DNA from: Calonectria ilicicola
Taxonomy: Eukaryota > Ascomycota > Sordariomycetes > Hypocreales > Nectriaceae
Length of the DNA: 64,000 bases
Assembly (NCBI GenBank): GCA_020809705.1
Contig: CP085831.1
Location: 1,550,001-1,614,000, forward strand
Direction of reading: 5' to 3'
This document shows positions 12,079 to 23,294 of this stretch, piece by piece; within the stretch, counting starts at the first letter, position 1; each line of letters starts with the position of its first letter. Position numbers and translations under genes: made by a program. The notes beneath the pieces are model-generated. The model did not search any database and had not been told where the DNA came from. It saw only the letters and a program-made list of their open reading frames with translations.

Positions 12079-14484
12079 TCAAACAATCTGTAATTTCATA
12101 ATCTCAGCTTTCGCGAACCAGTCGATCTTTCTCGACTTTTTATACCACGCCAACCCGATCCTTTCGTACTTCTGAACCCCATCGGCGCTTCCAATATCTC
12201 GCAGAACAAGACAAAAAATATTTTCCGGGCTGTACTCTGGGCCTCCATTCACAAATACCATCTGAACGACCTTGACCCAAGAATTGTTCTCAACATGTCC
12301 TCGGCCTGGCAAGTACAGCCCATAGTCGGGGTAGAATTCCAAGAATTTGTCATTTAGAAAGTCGTCATACAACTCCATCGTATCAAAATCCTTCATCTTC
12401 AGCTGAGATTTCTTCTCATCCTTGTGCATCTCATAATACTTCTTCTCCCACTCGTCAGCATCCTCCTCTGGTGGTAAGGCTCGAGGGACGGTCTGAAGGA
12501 GCCCGGATACAACAGGCGCCTTGAGGGTTATCTCTCCTTGCGCCAGCTGTCCAAACTCATCCACGCCTAATGGCTGACAGTTAGTGGACAGCACAGTGGC
12601 ATACACAGTCTTTATGTGCTCTTCACAACGCTCTAATCCGGCGGCGTTCGTTTTGCTTCCAATTTCTTTGTAAGATATCCTAGTCTCTCCAACAATCTCA
12701 CTCTCGCGTGCTGGTTCGATACATGCCCAAGACCACGTCGGTGCCGATAGCTTGTCTGGCCGTGGTTGAGATGGTATAAAATCGGAATCGGGCTCCCGAG
12801 TCATCCAGAGCAGGTCAGTAATGAGCGTATCCTCCCATAGACCCGCCAAGTATTGACTATCTCTAACTCTGTGCATCTGCCGTGCCAATCCCGCCAACGC
12901 GGGAAGCACGTCCTTATGGTACGTGAGATCAAGATTTGAGTAGTCCTCGACAGTGTCCCGCCACACATCTCGAAGTTCCTCTGGTGTTGGCGAACGAGCG
13001 TAGAGCTCATGATGCTCAAACTTGCCTGATAGGTCAGAGTGAAAATTTAGAGCTTGATCGCACTCGCACATGGAGCCCTGCGCACACTCCCAAACAAGCT
13101 CCTGAACACCAAAATGGATGATCCGCGGAGATAGCATTCTTTCTTGATACACCCAACCTCGAGCCGATAATGGCCACCCACGGGCATGCATGATTGATCG
13201 TCGAGTATGGATGGTGTACTGGGTCCCAGTTTTGTCCGACCACGAGATTGGGCGCCCTAAAAATTCCGGAGTGGAAAGAGAGTAGCATCCAGACTCCGGT
13301 CCCCAAGCCTTTGATGCAGCGAGAGTAACATCGGCGTGCCTGTAGTATGCCTCCATCCTAGACGCCTGCACATCCCAGTCTTTCTCGTTCTGCTGTATGA
13401 TGCAAAGCGAGTCTATCCAGATGTAATGAAAGCCTAGCCTCCAAGCAGTGACAATTGCTTGTTTGAATAAAGGAGAAAGCGAGCCGAACGGTACATCTTT
13501 GAGATGCTTTTGATAATTCTCATCGGTAGTTGTAAGCACAATTCCAGGGTTCTTCCCCCAGGGGTGACTCAAGCAGGCATATCGACCATTTTGCCCTTCC
13601 GTCTCAGCAAGTCGTATGACGTGGCCGGATTCAGTCTCTGATATGTGAACTAATCGACTCGGAAGAGGGGCGCTGTCCTTTGGAGAACACTTTGCATGCT
13701 TTTCCTTGCAAAGTTCAAGCCAGGTTCGGGCCCGTGACAGAGCTAGAGCAGAGGACGTATCACCACTTATTTCTGACGCCTCAGCGATAGATGCCGAAGG
13801 TGAAGCATTTCCTAAATCACATCAACTATATATTCGACCTCAAACGCAATATTTGGAGTACTCACCAGGATGCACGTAGACTTCAATTGGAAACGGAATT
13901 CTTCCCGCCTCTTCAATCTCCTTCTGACACAATATGATCAAGGTAGATCCCGACTGAAACGGAGCAAAAATTCGCACCCTTGCTTTGGGCTCAAGATCAT
14001 CACAGTATTCGTTCAATATGGCGAGGATGAGTTTGCACACATCGCATCCGCGCAACATTGACTTTGTCAAGTTTTCAACCCTCGACTTTCCATAATTTGC
14101 TCGAAGCCCGTGGCATTCTGAGCATTCTGTTGTAAGATGATGCGGCGCTCCTGGTATCGATTTTCTTTTTGATGCCGTATTACTCCCAAAAAATAAATTG
14201 CCCAACTTTCGTCTCAATTTATTCATGGCGCCTCCGGTCGCAAACTCAAATTCGCGGGATGTTCCGCTTATCCCTTGGAAATGTTGGACGACGCGTTTCG
14301 TTTTCCTCCCCATTTCAGTGATTTGGTCGTTACCGATTTGCGTCTCATCGGCATTTGATCTGATTGCACGTATTATGCCTTGCAAGGCATCGGGACTTCT
14401 CTGCTTTTTGATAATTTCGGCAGGGTAAGCAGTGTCCTGGAAAGTCTCAAGAAACCAGGACAGCTCGCTTTTTGGGGGATCCAT
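12079..14484 (-). CDS. HET-domain protein
   Basis: Predicted 783-residue protein with exons 14484-13866 and 13811-12079; the 54 bp intron has a GTGAGT donor. The first true ATG is at 14484; a TTG nine bases upstream is not a likely start. The N-terminal half has a Cys pair pattern (CSECHGLRANYG and CDVCKLI) common upstream of this HET subclass. The HET domain begins at YACLSHPWG and continues through FKQAIVTAWRLGFHYIWIDS, LCIIQQNEKDW, ADVTLAASKA, ARGWVYQERMLSPRIIHFG and ELVWEC, followed by a PTWSWACI motif. HET proteins trigger cell death after fusion of incompatible hyphae. The partner locus is not identifiable, and the frame is intact. Confidence 0.88.
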
Positions 14485-17178
14485 ATTGATCAATAAAATT
14501 TCTGTAGTGGGCTCGTATCATGAATCAACAGGTGAATTCTAATCGAGTCCTCTCTTGAGGTCTTTGGCCCGAATGCCAAGGCGTTGGATCTTGGGTGTTT
14601 GCGTATCTCCACCGACACTCGGTTCTCGTGTCAGGAACTCAATGTGAAATGGCTCTTAGAAACATGGTCTTGGCAGCCCTTTTAGGCAAAGCCACCTGGG
14701 GCTGAAAGGAGCTGAGATTTATCGACAGGGTAGTCCTGCCCCGCCAGCCATTGTGAGGGGGCCGATAGTGCAATGATTAGTGGGAGGGTAGCAGCTGGCT
14801 GAGTCTAGCGCCACACTCCAACAACGGGCACCACGACGGCAAAGAGGTATCACAAAATGCATTCATTTGAGACGAAATGATGACAAGAAATTTCGTCAGT
14901 GGCAAGCTGATCCTGGGTCATCATCCAAGTCTGTCACTTTTGAGATATTTGTAGGCATGCGACAATAATCACAGTGCAGCGCGGGTGCTGGCTACTCAAG
15001 CTGACATACTTTTTGGTGCCGCATAAGTGCGGTAGAGTCGATGTTTCCTCAAGTATGAATAGTTCTAATTGGTTTGTGCCAGTCCTCCGGGCCAATCCTA
15101 TCCTCAAACAACAGCCACAAACGGCTCACAAGACCAGGAAGCCCCACCATTTTATCAGAAGTGGCTTCTCACATGTTTTCGGTGTTCATTTTCTTCGAGG
15201 GGCGAAGCAGTAGTCCGCACTGGAGCTGACATCAGACGAATTTCAGTCATTATCCGGACATGCATGCCACGGAAGGGCTATTTCTTCTTCAAATCGAATC
15301 GGTCGCTTGCCACGCAGCGCTGTGCCCTAAGTCGAATCGTTGGGCTGTGAAAGACAGCTTGTGTGCCAGCCACAGTCAAGCATCTGGTGGCTTGGAAAAT
15401 GCCACAAAGGGCTTAGAGCTTCAACTAGTGTGCGAGGTTGGGGACGAGCTAGCAGCTCCAGATGCCGATCATAGACCAAGGCGAGGCCTTGACCATGAGG
15501 CCTCACTTGATGACGACGCCCAAACTGTCAATACCCCTCTCCATGACCCAAAACTCAGTTACATCAACAGTTCACCGGTAACTAGTGCTTGATCCATCCG
15601 CTCCTATAAATGGCAATGTACTGGACGAGAAGAACGCGGCAGATATTGTCACGGGCTTAAAATAATGCTGTATCCGGAAGATGCCCGTGACCACTTTTAC
15701 ATTGAGGTCCAAAAGTAAATTAAGAATCTGAAGAACGGCAGAATGCGACAAGTTCACGCACGTGTGTAGATTGTGATAGCGTCGGATTCGCATTATAGAT
15801 CGGAAGGCAAAGACAATATCGAGAGCAAAAATATAAAACGAGGCGAAGTTGCGGCATCACTGGAATAATTGATCGAAGCGGCCATGATATAGAAAATGCC
15901 TGGATCTATTACTAGAAGGGATCGTGTCGATTCAAACAAAACACTAAGATATGATAAGGGAAGAAATTTGCCAAAATTGATAATGCATAACGAGGTACCA
16001 CGCAACGACAATCCCATTTTTCTTCATTCGATGGCTAAATTGGTCAACCTTTTTGAGTAAATTTGGGTCCTGCGATTCATAATGGCAGTGAATCTTTCCA
16101 GCCGTGCTGTATGCTATCTGCAGGGAATATGCAACGCTGTACTGCTATTAACATCTTTGTGTTGCCGTTATTATCCACCTGCACTTGGATGCCCCACTGT
16201 ATTATAAGCCCATTCAGACTTGAAAGCGTACGATATGGATAATGATAAGTTATTATTGATTCATTTGCTGCGACTAGCATCTGAGCGCGCCCGTACCAAA
16301 CTTTGCTAAGGGACCATGATCGACATGGTCAGCACACCATTCAGCCTGAAAATACGAAGCTGGGCCGCAGTCATCATTCTTGATTGGCGAGGAAAATGGA
16401 TTCCGATATCCCTGAAGCTGCAATCATCCTTAAACAGACATAAAGGCATGTATGTTTCCCTGCAATAAGTAAACCATTAACATCTTGGGGTCCCATGCCC
16501 TTGCAACTTTTCCAGATATGACTTCTAGGCCCGGGAATGCCTAACGTCAATTTTGTGGCCTGGCAATATCCCCGTCAATTGTCCACTAAAAACGCAGAAA
16601 CACGCGGTGATTCAACTTGGCCAAGACGCCCGAGCTGCAAGTCGCAGGGGTTAGAAATGTGCTCTTCATAAGTCCTCAACATGTGGCTTTCTGATAGGTC
16701 CAGTGCGAGAACCCTGGTGATCTGATTGGACTGATCCCAGGCATGTACCAAGACAAGACTTGAAAACTCAAGTAGAATACTTTTTATCACACCGGATCCA
16801 ACGGGAAGCCAAGGTATCGATACCAGGGTGCTCGGACGGTGCAGATTATTTGCATCTACTGCCCACACCCAGCGCAATCAATGCAGAATGCGGCAAATTA
16901 CAGTGTACGAAAGGTCTGAGGCCCTGTTGCCCATGTACGCTATACATGTATAGCTGTCGATCCTATGCATCCTTCCCAAAGTGTTCGCACTGAGCTGGTG
17001 AGCAAAGACCCATAAATTCAGCCCACCGCAGTCTTCAACTTAGCTCATTTTGTCGATCCAACTCATCCTCGGCGACTCCAATTCGCACAATAGCACCACC
17101 CCCGGCTCTGACGAAAATTCGCATAAAAAGCGACTTGTGTCAATTAGATCCGAATATCACATCAGCTTGACGACAAGC
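14485..17178. other. 2.7 kb intergenic region
   Basis: Promoters of the HET gene (-) and the Ebony-like gene (+). Several short open frames occur (e.g. 15260-15592 +, 16575-16877 -), but none shows domain motifs, a signal peptide or supporting splice sites. I see no RNA gene or clear repeat. Confidence 0.5.
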
Positions 17179-19737
17179 ATGGATAATTCTGTCGCTGAAT
17201 TATCTACCGAGCGTTCTAGCGCACATCTTCGAGCATTGCTTGAGATAGCGCTCTTCGAATACAGTGACAAAATTGCAGTCAGAGATCCATACTTTGTTAC
17301 CACTGCAACCTTTGCAAAGTTATCTAGGCAAAGTGCCATAGTTGCAAACCGCATAAGCTCGTCTTCTGGCACGGTTGCATTGTACTTCTATCCTTCATGC
17401 TCGTATTTGGTGGCTGTATTGGCTGTTGTCAGACTTGGCAGACCTTTTGTCGCCATCAACCCCAAGCTTCCCCATCAAGATCAACATCGCATGATCGTGG
17501 ACACCGGGGCTTGTCTTGTGCTGCATTCAACTTCCTGTTCCTCAAACTGTCGCACCAGTCTCATTAAATCTCTTGCGGTTGAAGATTTAGTTCGGAATTA
17601 TTCTTGGGACACGGAGCCACGATGGTCAATCTCCGATCAGCCTATCATGTGCACTCTGTACACATCAGGTTCGACCGACACACCGAAAGCAGTCCAGATC
17701 CCTTACTCGGCCGTGTTGAACCTTTTATCTTGGCATTGGACAAGAGTGCCATTCGCTGCAGGCGAAAGTGTCGCTTTGAAGACTGGTATTGGTTTCGTCG
17801 ATTCTATTGCTGAGCTTTGGGCCCCGCTGCTGAAAGGAGTTCATGTGGTCATCATACCAGACTTCATTGTACATGATAAGGGTGACATGTTTAATGCACT
17901 CCAACGTTCCGGAGTAACTCGAATAACTCTTTCCCCAACTCTCCTTCGGACCATCTTGGATGAGATGGGGAGCCTCCCGGGCCCCGAAAACGTCAAGCTC
18001 ACTACCGTGATTTCCACTGGAGAGGAGCTACCATTGAAAATGTGCGAGATATTCTTCCAACTCATGCCTCAATGTCAACTATACAACTGTTACGGGTCAA
18101 CTGAAGTGATGGGCAACGTGACAGGACTTCGACTACGTTCTTTTGAGGAGGCCAGGGCCGCCAGCTACCAAGGGAACATTTCCATTGGAAAGGCAATAGA
18201 CAATATGCAATTAATGGTTCACAATCCCAATGACGACGGTGTTGGAGAGATATTCTGCGCTGGCAAAGGCCTTTCATCTGGGTATCTCAATGCTGCCGAC
18301 CAACACTCATCCCCATACCTGTCTTTTTCAACCGCCAAAGACTTTGACTTGAAGCATGAGAAGAGCCAAGAGAATCAGGTGTGGTTCCGCACAGGTGACC
18401 TTGCTCGCGTGCACAACGATAGACTATATTTCTATGGCAGATGCAATGATGTGATAAAAATTGATGGTAACAAAATTGACCCAAGACAGGTCGCATGGCT
18501 AGTTGATGAAAAGGCAAATTTCAGGTCACCTCCAGTCATCGTATACTCCCCCCTAGTAGGGAGGCTCATTCTTCTATGCGTTGATGACCACGGCGTAGAT
18601 TTGAAGAAGTTGGGTGCGGATCTGACTCGCGAGCTGCCTCCTTATGCATTACCTGTCATTGCCCAAGGTGATGGTATTCTTCTCTTCCACCCCATTTCAG
18701 ACAGGGTCGACAAGCGTGCCATGTTGGCGCGATTTGAAAACAAATTTTTCAGAAAGCCATTACTTGCATACGATTGGAGAAACATGTCACACCTGGAGGA
18801 TGCATATTTGCAGAAGTTAAAAATATTTGTGGGTATTCTTGGACAAGAGAAAATTCGGTCCACTTCACTAAAGAAACTGCTGGAATCAAACTACTTCGCT
18901 GCTGGAGGTACATCGCTGAACATGGTTTTATTCATCTCTCGGTTACGGTCAGCGGGGATGAATATTCAGATGGAGGACTTTGTCGCAGCTGAAAGTCTAC
19001 AGGAACTATTCGACAAAATGATGAGAGAAGAGTCTAATCGTCCTATAGTTGTCTCATCTCGGTGGACAGTCAGACCACTTGACCATGGCACCACAGCAGT
19101 AGCGTGGGAAATGGTGGCATCGAACATGGTCAACACTGCACCAATATCCTATTTGTGGGAAGGTTTTCCTAACAGCGAAGAAATCCGAAAGAGCTGCTAC
19201 GATGAGTCTCTTCTGATCATGCGCGAAGCTGAAGCTCTCCTTCTGCAGGAGCCGTGTCTTTCATTTGGCGTATTTGATGCTGATGGCTCGTTGGTCGGAG
19301 TTTGCTGCAACTATGCCTCCAACGGTATCTCTCAAAATCTCCCCGGTGACGGATTCATTACAAAATACATGAACTTCATCAGTAAGCTCGAAGCGCCTAT
19401 GATATCTGAACTGCACGAACAGGGCCACGCAGGCACCCACATGGAAAAAGTCATCGCGGTCATTGATCGAGAAGGGCTGCATGATCCAGCATTGCGGGTC
19501 AAATGCATGCACTTCATCGAAGAAGAATTGATCAAAGTTGGTCGGCAAAATTCCATGTCTTACATCATGACGACAAACACAAACCAGATGGCAAGAGATA
19601 TTGCTTCGTTGCTGGGATATAAATCTAGCAAAGTGACCAACGGTTTTGTGGAGTGGACTGATGATGAGGGGAAATCGTTCGCGCCTTCTGGCACCAGCGA
19701 TTTTGATCTTCAACCGGGTTATCTGATCCTGAATTAA
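17179..19737 (+). CDS. NRPS-like A-T-GNAT enzyme resembling insect Ebony
   Basis: Intron-less frame of 852 residues from the ATG at 17179; the in-frame TTG at 17050 is unlikely to be used. Residues ~20-530 are an adenylation domain with A3 (TLYTSGSTDTPKAVQIP), A5 (LYNCYGSTEVMG), A7 (VWFRTGDLARV), A8 (LYFYGRCNDVIKIDGNKID) and a diverged A10 (SDRVDKRAML). Residues ~575-640 are a carrier domain whose serine lies in FAAGGTSLNMV. No condensation, thioesterase or reductase domain follows. Instead, about 200 residues resemble a GNAT/arylalkylamine-acyltransferase fold (REAEALLLQEP, SLVGVCCNYAS, IAVIDREGLHD, TTNTNQMARDIASLLGY). This A-T-amine-acceptor layout is that of Drosophila Ebony, beta-alanyl-biogenic-amine synthase. 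The A4 region reads FVDSIAELW, so the usual alpha-amino-binding Asp is displaced, consistent with a beta- or non-alpha amino acid. Both substrates are inferred. Confidence 0.8.
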   Translation: MDNSVAELSTERSSAHLRALLEIALFEYSDKIAVRDPYFVTTATFAKLSRQSAIVANRISSSSGTVALYFYPSCSYLVAVLAVVRLGRPFVAINPKLPHQDQHRMIVDTGACLVLHSTSCSSNCRTSLIKSLAVEDLVRNYSWDTEPRWSISDQPIMCTLYTSGSTDTPKAVQIPYSAVLNLLSWHWTRVPFAAGESVALKTGIGFVDSIAELWAPLLKGVHVVIIPDFIVHDKGDMFNALQRSGVTRITLSPTLLRTILDEMGSLPGPENVKLTTVISTGEELPLKMCEIFFQLMPQCQLYNCYGSTEVMGNVTGLRLRSFEEARAASYQGNISIGKAIDNMQLMVHNPNDDGVGEIFCAGKGLSSGYLNAADQHSSPYLSFSTAKDFDLKHEKSQENQVWFRTGDLARVHNDRLYFYGRCNDVIKIDGNKIDPRQVAWLVDEKANFRSPPVIVYSPLVGRLILLCVDDHGVDLKKLGADLTRELPPYALPVIAQGDGILLFHPISDRVDKRAMLARFENKFFRKPLLAYDWRNMSHLEDAYLQKLKIFVGILGQEKIRSTSLKKLLESNYFAAGGTSLNMVLFISRLRSAGMNIQMEDFVAAESLQELFDKMMREESNRPIVVSSRWTVRPLDHGTTAVAWEMVASNMVNTAPISYLWEGFPNSEEIRKSCYDESLLIMREAEALLLQEPCLSFGVFDADGSLVGVCCNYASNGISQNLPGDGFITKYMNFISKLEAPMISELHEQGHAGTHMEKVIAVIDREGLHDPALRVKCMHFIEEELIKVGRQNSMSYIMTTNTNQMARDIASLLGYKSSKVTNGFVEWTDDEGKSFAPSGTSDFDLQPGYLILN

Positions 19738-20151
19738 CCACTAGAATAGTCGAGACAATACACTGGATACTTTTTCGTAATGTGTAATTCTGAATTATTT
19801 TGTGCAATGGCAGAGTAGTGATGAAAGCCTTGCAATCAATTGCATGAATATGTAAGGATTCCTATCTAAGCGATCCCCCGCTTAAAATTAAGACGACCGC
19901 CGGCAGCATTGATAGCGACCGGCCGAGAGTTTGAACTGTGACAAAAGCGCTAGTCAGACGATGCATAGTCGTCGATCGTGACGTCGTATATGTGACTGTC
20001 GTCATGGTGCATATTGATCGTCTGCTGAGATAATCACTAGGGCCATGGGCGATATTTATTTCACTTACACTTGTTCAGTCACCAGTAATGATATCTGTCA
20101 TTTTCAAGCTTACGGATATTCAGCCACCGGCACAAGGAAACAATCGCGGAT
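19738..20151. other. Intergenic region
   Basis: 3' flank of the Ebony-like gene and promoter of the CorA-like gene. A GC-richer patch with repeated CGTC words lies near 19890-20000. No gene or RNA was recognised. Confidence 0.45.
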
Positions 20152-21927
20152 ATGGCCCCAAAACACAAATTTTCCCTTTTCAAGGGCATGATACATAGTG
20201 CGAAAAATCGTGACGAAACTTGGGAAGGTACATCGTCAGATGTGCCTCTCGTCGCCATTGATGCGTTCGATTCCCATAAATCAGGTTAGGCATCCGCCCC
20301 ATCATTGGTAGCCTTGAATTACTATTGACAGAGGGTTTCAAGACGACAAAAATCTCAAAGTTGATCGATTGACGGATAAAAATGCACAGAAATGGCTCAA
20401 GGATCAACCGATTGCCCAGGACCAGTCCGTGGATCATGAAGGCCTCGAATCACGAATTCGCCTGCTAATTTGCCATGAAACATTCACATTCGTCACTCCA
20501 AAGAAAAAAGAAGGAAATTCAGTACAGATGGACGATGGAAAGCCCAAATATATGGGCAAACATGAGCGCATACCAAAATACCACATGAGCCAAGATTCTT
20601 ATGGCGAGGCAGAGACACGTCTTGCCCTTCCAGCTCAGACATTACCAAATTTATCCAACCGATGGGGTACGCAGTCAAGTGAGTTTATATTTGACGGGAA
20701 AAAAGGTCGCAAAGTATCTCTAGGTACGTCTTGATATCCCCATGGTGACCAGAGGCTCATGAAACGGTTCAAAGATATCACCATGAAAACCGTAGATGTG
20801 GAACAGCTTTCACGATGTGGGATTGCGCTCTCGCACGACTTTAAAACCAAAACAACGAGAGCTTTTATCCGTGGCATCAATGGAGTGAAGATGGATAATT
20901 TTGTTCATGGCCGCAATGGAGTGGTGATGAACCATGAGTCAAATGACAGCGATGAGGAAGATTCCAGCCCAACTTCACATACCCTCGCAGAGCGATTCGA
21001 GAAATCCCTCAACCACACGCTGCCACTCTGGCAACATCCGTTGTTATTGCCAGTCATACTATTACAGCATGAATTGGTATCCATTCGCCGCTTCAGTCGC
21101 AAATTTCTCCGGGTAGACGCAAACAACATCATCAAAGGTCTAAGCATTGGCTCCTACGAAGACATGAAAAATGTGATTGGCGGTAAAAGTGACGACAAAG
21201 AAGCAAACGAGAAGAGAAAAGAGTTTACTGACGGACTAAACCGTTCCATGTGTGCCGCAATTAGTGTTCGAAGGGGAATCCAAGCGGCTCGATCATCAGC
21301 TTCATTTCTTCTGGGCCTCCTTGCCGAAATAGAAGCTAGGTTCCCAGAAGAGAACGAACAGGACCCTCCCAAACACTTGAATCAAAACATCAAAGATCTT
21401 ATCAACAGTCTTGATAATTCAGCCCATGGATTTGAAGTTGGGGTCGATGCTATTATTTCGAGCCTGGAGATTCAATTAAACCTGGTGAGTGTTTTTATTA
21501 TATGCAAAGGTCAAATTGCTCATCTGAGTTCCAGTTTAGCATCGTAGCCTCGCAACTAGACTATGACAGAGGCGCAGAGATGGCTGCACAAGCCGGTCTA
21601 GACAGCGTAGCAATGCTCACGCTCGCCGTTGTCACAGCGGTCTTCCTACCAGGCACATTTATTGCAACCATATTCAGCATGAGCATGTTCAATTGGCAGG
21701 CTGGCGGAGGTCCAGAAAAGATTGTCAGTGACAAGTTTTGGATTTTCTGGGCTGCCGCTATCCCTTTGACTATTTGCGTGCTGTTTGCTTGGTGGGTGTG
21801 GTGGAATGTCTCTCGCGTCTACTATCGCCAAAAGTTTGCAGCCGCCAAGAAACCGGCTGGGTCAAGAAAAAAGGCGTTTGGCTCATGGCTTGGCATGGAT
21901 GACAGAAGGCCGAAGGTTACGGTGTAG
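20152..21927 (+). CDS. CorA-like magnesium-transporter-family membrane protein
   Basis: Predicted 541-residue protein with exons 20152-20284, 20334-20723, 20775-21484 and 21535-21927 (1626 nt, in frame). The long soluble N-terminal region holds FQDDKNLKVDRLTDKNAQKW and ESRIRLLICHE, then an alpha-helical segment rich in charged residues. The C-terminus has the fungal CorA-like pattern of two helices near the end: SVAMLTLAVVTAVFLPGTFI then ATIFSMSMFNWQ, followed by DKFWIFWAAAIPLTICVLFAWWVWW and a basic tail. The canonical GMN loop is absent, as in most fungal proteins of this class, so ion transport is not assured. The intron at 20724-20774 was chosen because it alone keeps the frame; exons 1-2 are less certain than 3-4. 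Confidence 0.75.
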
Positions 21928-22243
21928 AATGGAAGAAAAACAACGGAATGCAGGAGCCTCGCCGAAGGAACGCGCAATAATGAAAGGTAAGGCTACGCTA
22001 TTGAGATCGACTTCCAAGATGAAAAGCTAGCAATGGTCGTATCTGTTGTAGGGGGCTCAAGGAGAGACTGTCTGTTCTGCTTGGAGCTTGGATTGAAACA
22101 AATAAAAGTTGATCAAATCAATTAAACTGTCTAACTTGGCTCTCAATATAATACCTGTAAACGAATGTCCACTCTAAGCAGGGATTAAGCAACATATGTA
22201 AATAACTATCCAATTGTTTTATAACTAACTTAGATTTCCAAGT
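21928..22243. other. Short intergenic region
   Basis: 3' flanks of two convergent genes. AT-rich near 22080-22240. No gene or RNA element was recognised. Confidence 0.45.
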
Positions 22244-23294
22244 TCAACCGCGTATATTGTTAGACTCATGTGAGCTAATGGGTACCTCTAGTTCAGCTCG
22301 AGTTCTACCATCAGCCTCTGGTAGTTGACATCCACCACACAGTTCTGCTCTTGTATTTGTACTATCAGCTTCAACGGGTAAACCTGTATCTGAAAGCTCT
22401 GCTCTACTTCTCTTATCCAACCTCAAGACATCAACGAAGCCAGCGTATGACTTCTTTGGCGGCTCTTGAGTGTGTGCCACTCCGTAGTCGCTGCGCTTTG
22501 CAAGCTTGTATCGACGCCGAAACCAAATAACGAAAGCACCAATCAAAATACCGGCGCCAACGAGGCAGGCTGCTACTATACCACCTATTTCCCCACTACT
22601 TAGACCAGAGTGGTGGGCTGCCTCATGAGCCGTGGTTGTAGAAGACGTCGGCGAAAGCGAAGTGGAATCAGTGTCAGAACTAAATGTTATGCCTGCGCTT
22701 CGTAGCGCGATGATTGGGGCAGAAGCTGGGGTAAACTTGGATAGATCGCTTTCTTGCCATACAACAGAGATAGGGTTTGCGTAGGCTGTGGTTTTTGTCT
22801 GCGTGGTGAGCTCGCTATTAGCAAAGCTAAGCTGTCCTTGAACAGCTGTCGTCAGCACTTCCCAGCAAGACCATCCAGCACTTGGCGCGTGGGAAACGCC
22901 ACTTGTTCCCAACGTTAGTCTTTTGTCTAATTTTAGAGGGATTCCAATGGATGCTTACGGCGGACAACAAATGGCAAGTGTCGTAGCTTGGACCAGAATG
23001 GGGACGGTGGATCGATATGGCAACATACTCGTATGAGTACGGACATACGCCTAGCGAGTACCAGAGTCCAGACTCATATTGATAGTCACTATACGATGAA
23101 GGGTAACAGATACCCTTGGATATCCCAGAATCAAGCTGTTATGCCCATTGATTCCCCGCCCATAGGGTTGAATCGTAGGCGGATGCGTCGGTGCAGTCTG
23201 CATTTGGAGTAAAAAGAGTAGTGAGAGGAATGGCAGTTGTCTGTGTATATGATGCTCCACTGCCGGTCTTTTTAATCTCAGTAATGTGGCTCAT
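22244..23294 (-). pseudogene. Decayed single-pass membrane protein gene
   Basis: The reading runs from the ATG at 23294 (MSHITEI) through TTLFTPNADCTDAS, then hits an in-frame TAA at 23139-23141. The same frame resumes with GICYPSSYSDYQYESGLWYS and GVCP. A one-base frame change near 23038 then leads to TTLAICCPPG. A normal intron (22958-22902, GTAAGC donor, ACTAAC branch) connects to a stretch ending with SGLSSGEIGGIVAACLVGAG, ILIGAFVIWFRRR and a cytosolic tail ending at 22244. The pattern (Cys-containing ectodomain with GVCP and CCP, Ser/Thr stalk, one TM helix, basic stop-transfer, polar tail) is a common fungal surface-protein family of unknown function. The stop plus frame change imply a pseudogene unless there is sequencing error. 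No restored sequence is proposed. Confidence 0.65.

Noticed and set aside
17050..17178. N-terminal extension of the Ebony-like enzyme from a TTG
   Set aside because: Nuclear genes need ATG; the A domain begins normally after the ATG at 17179.
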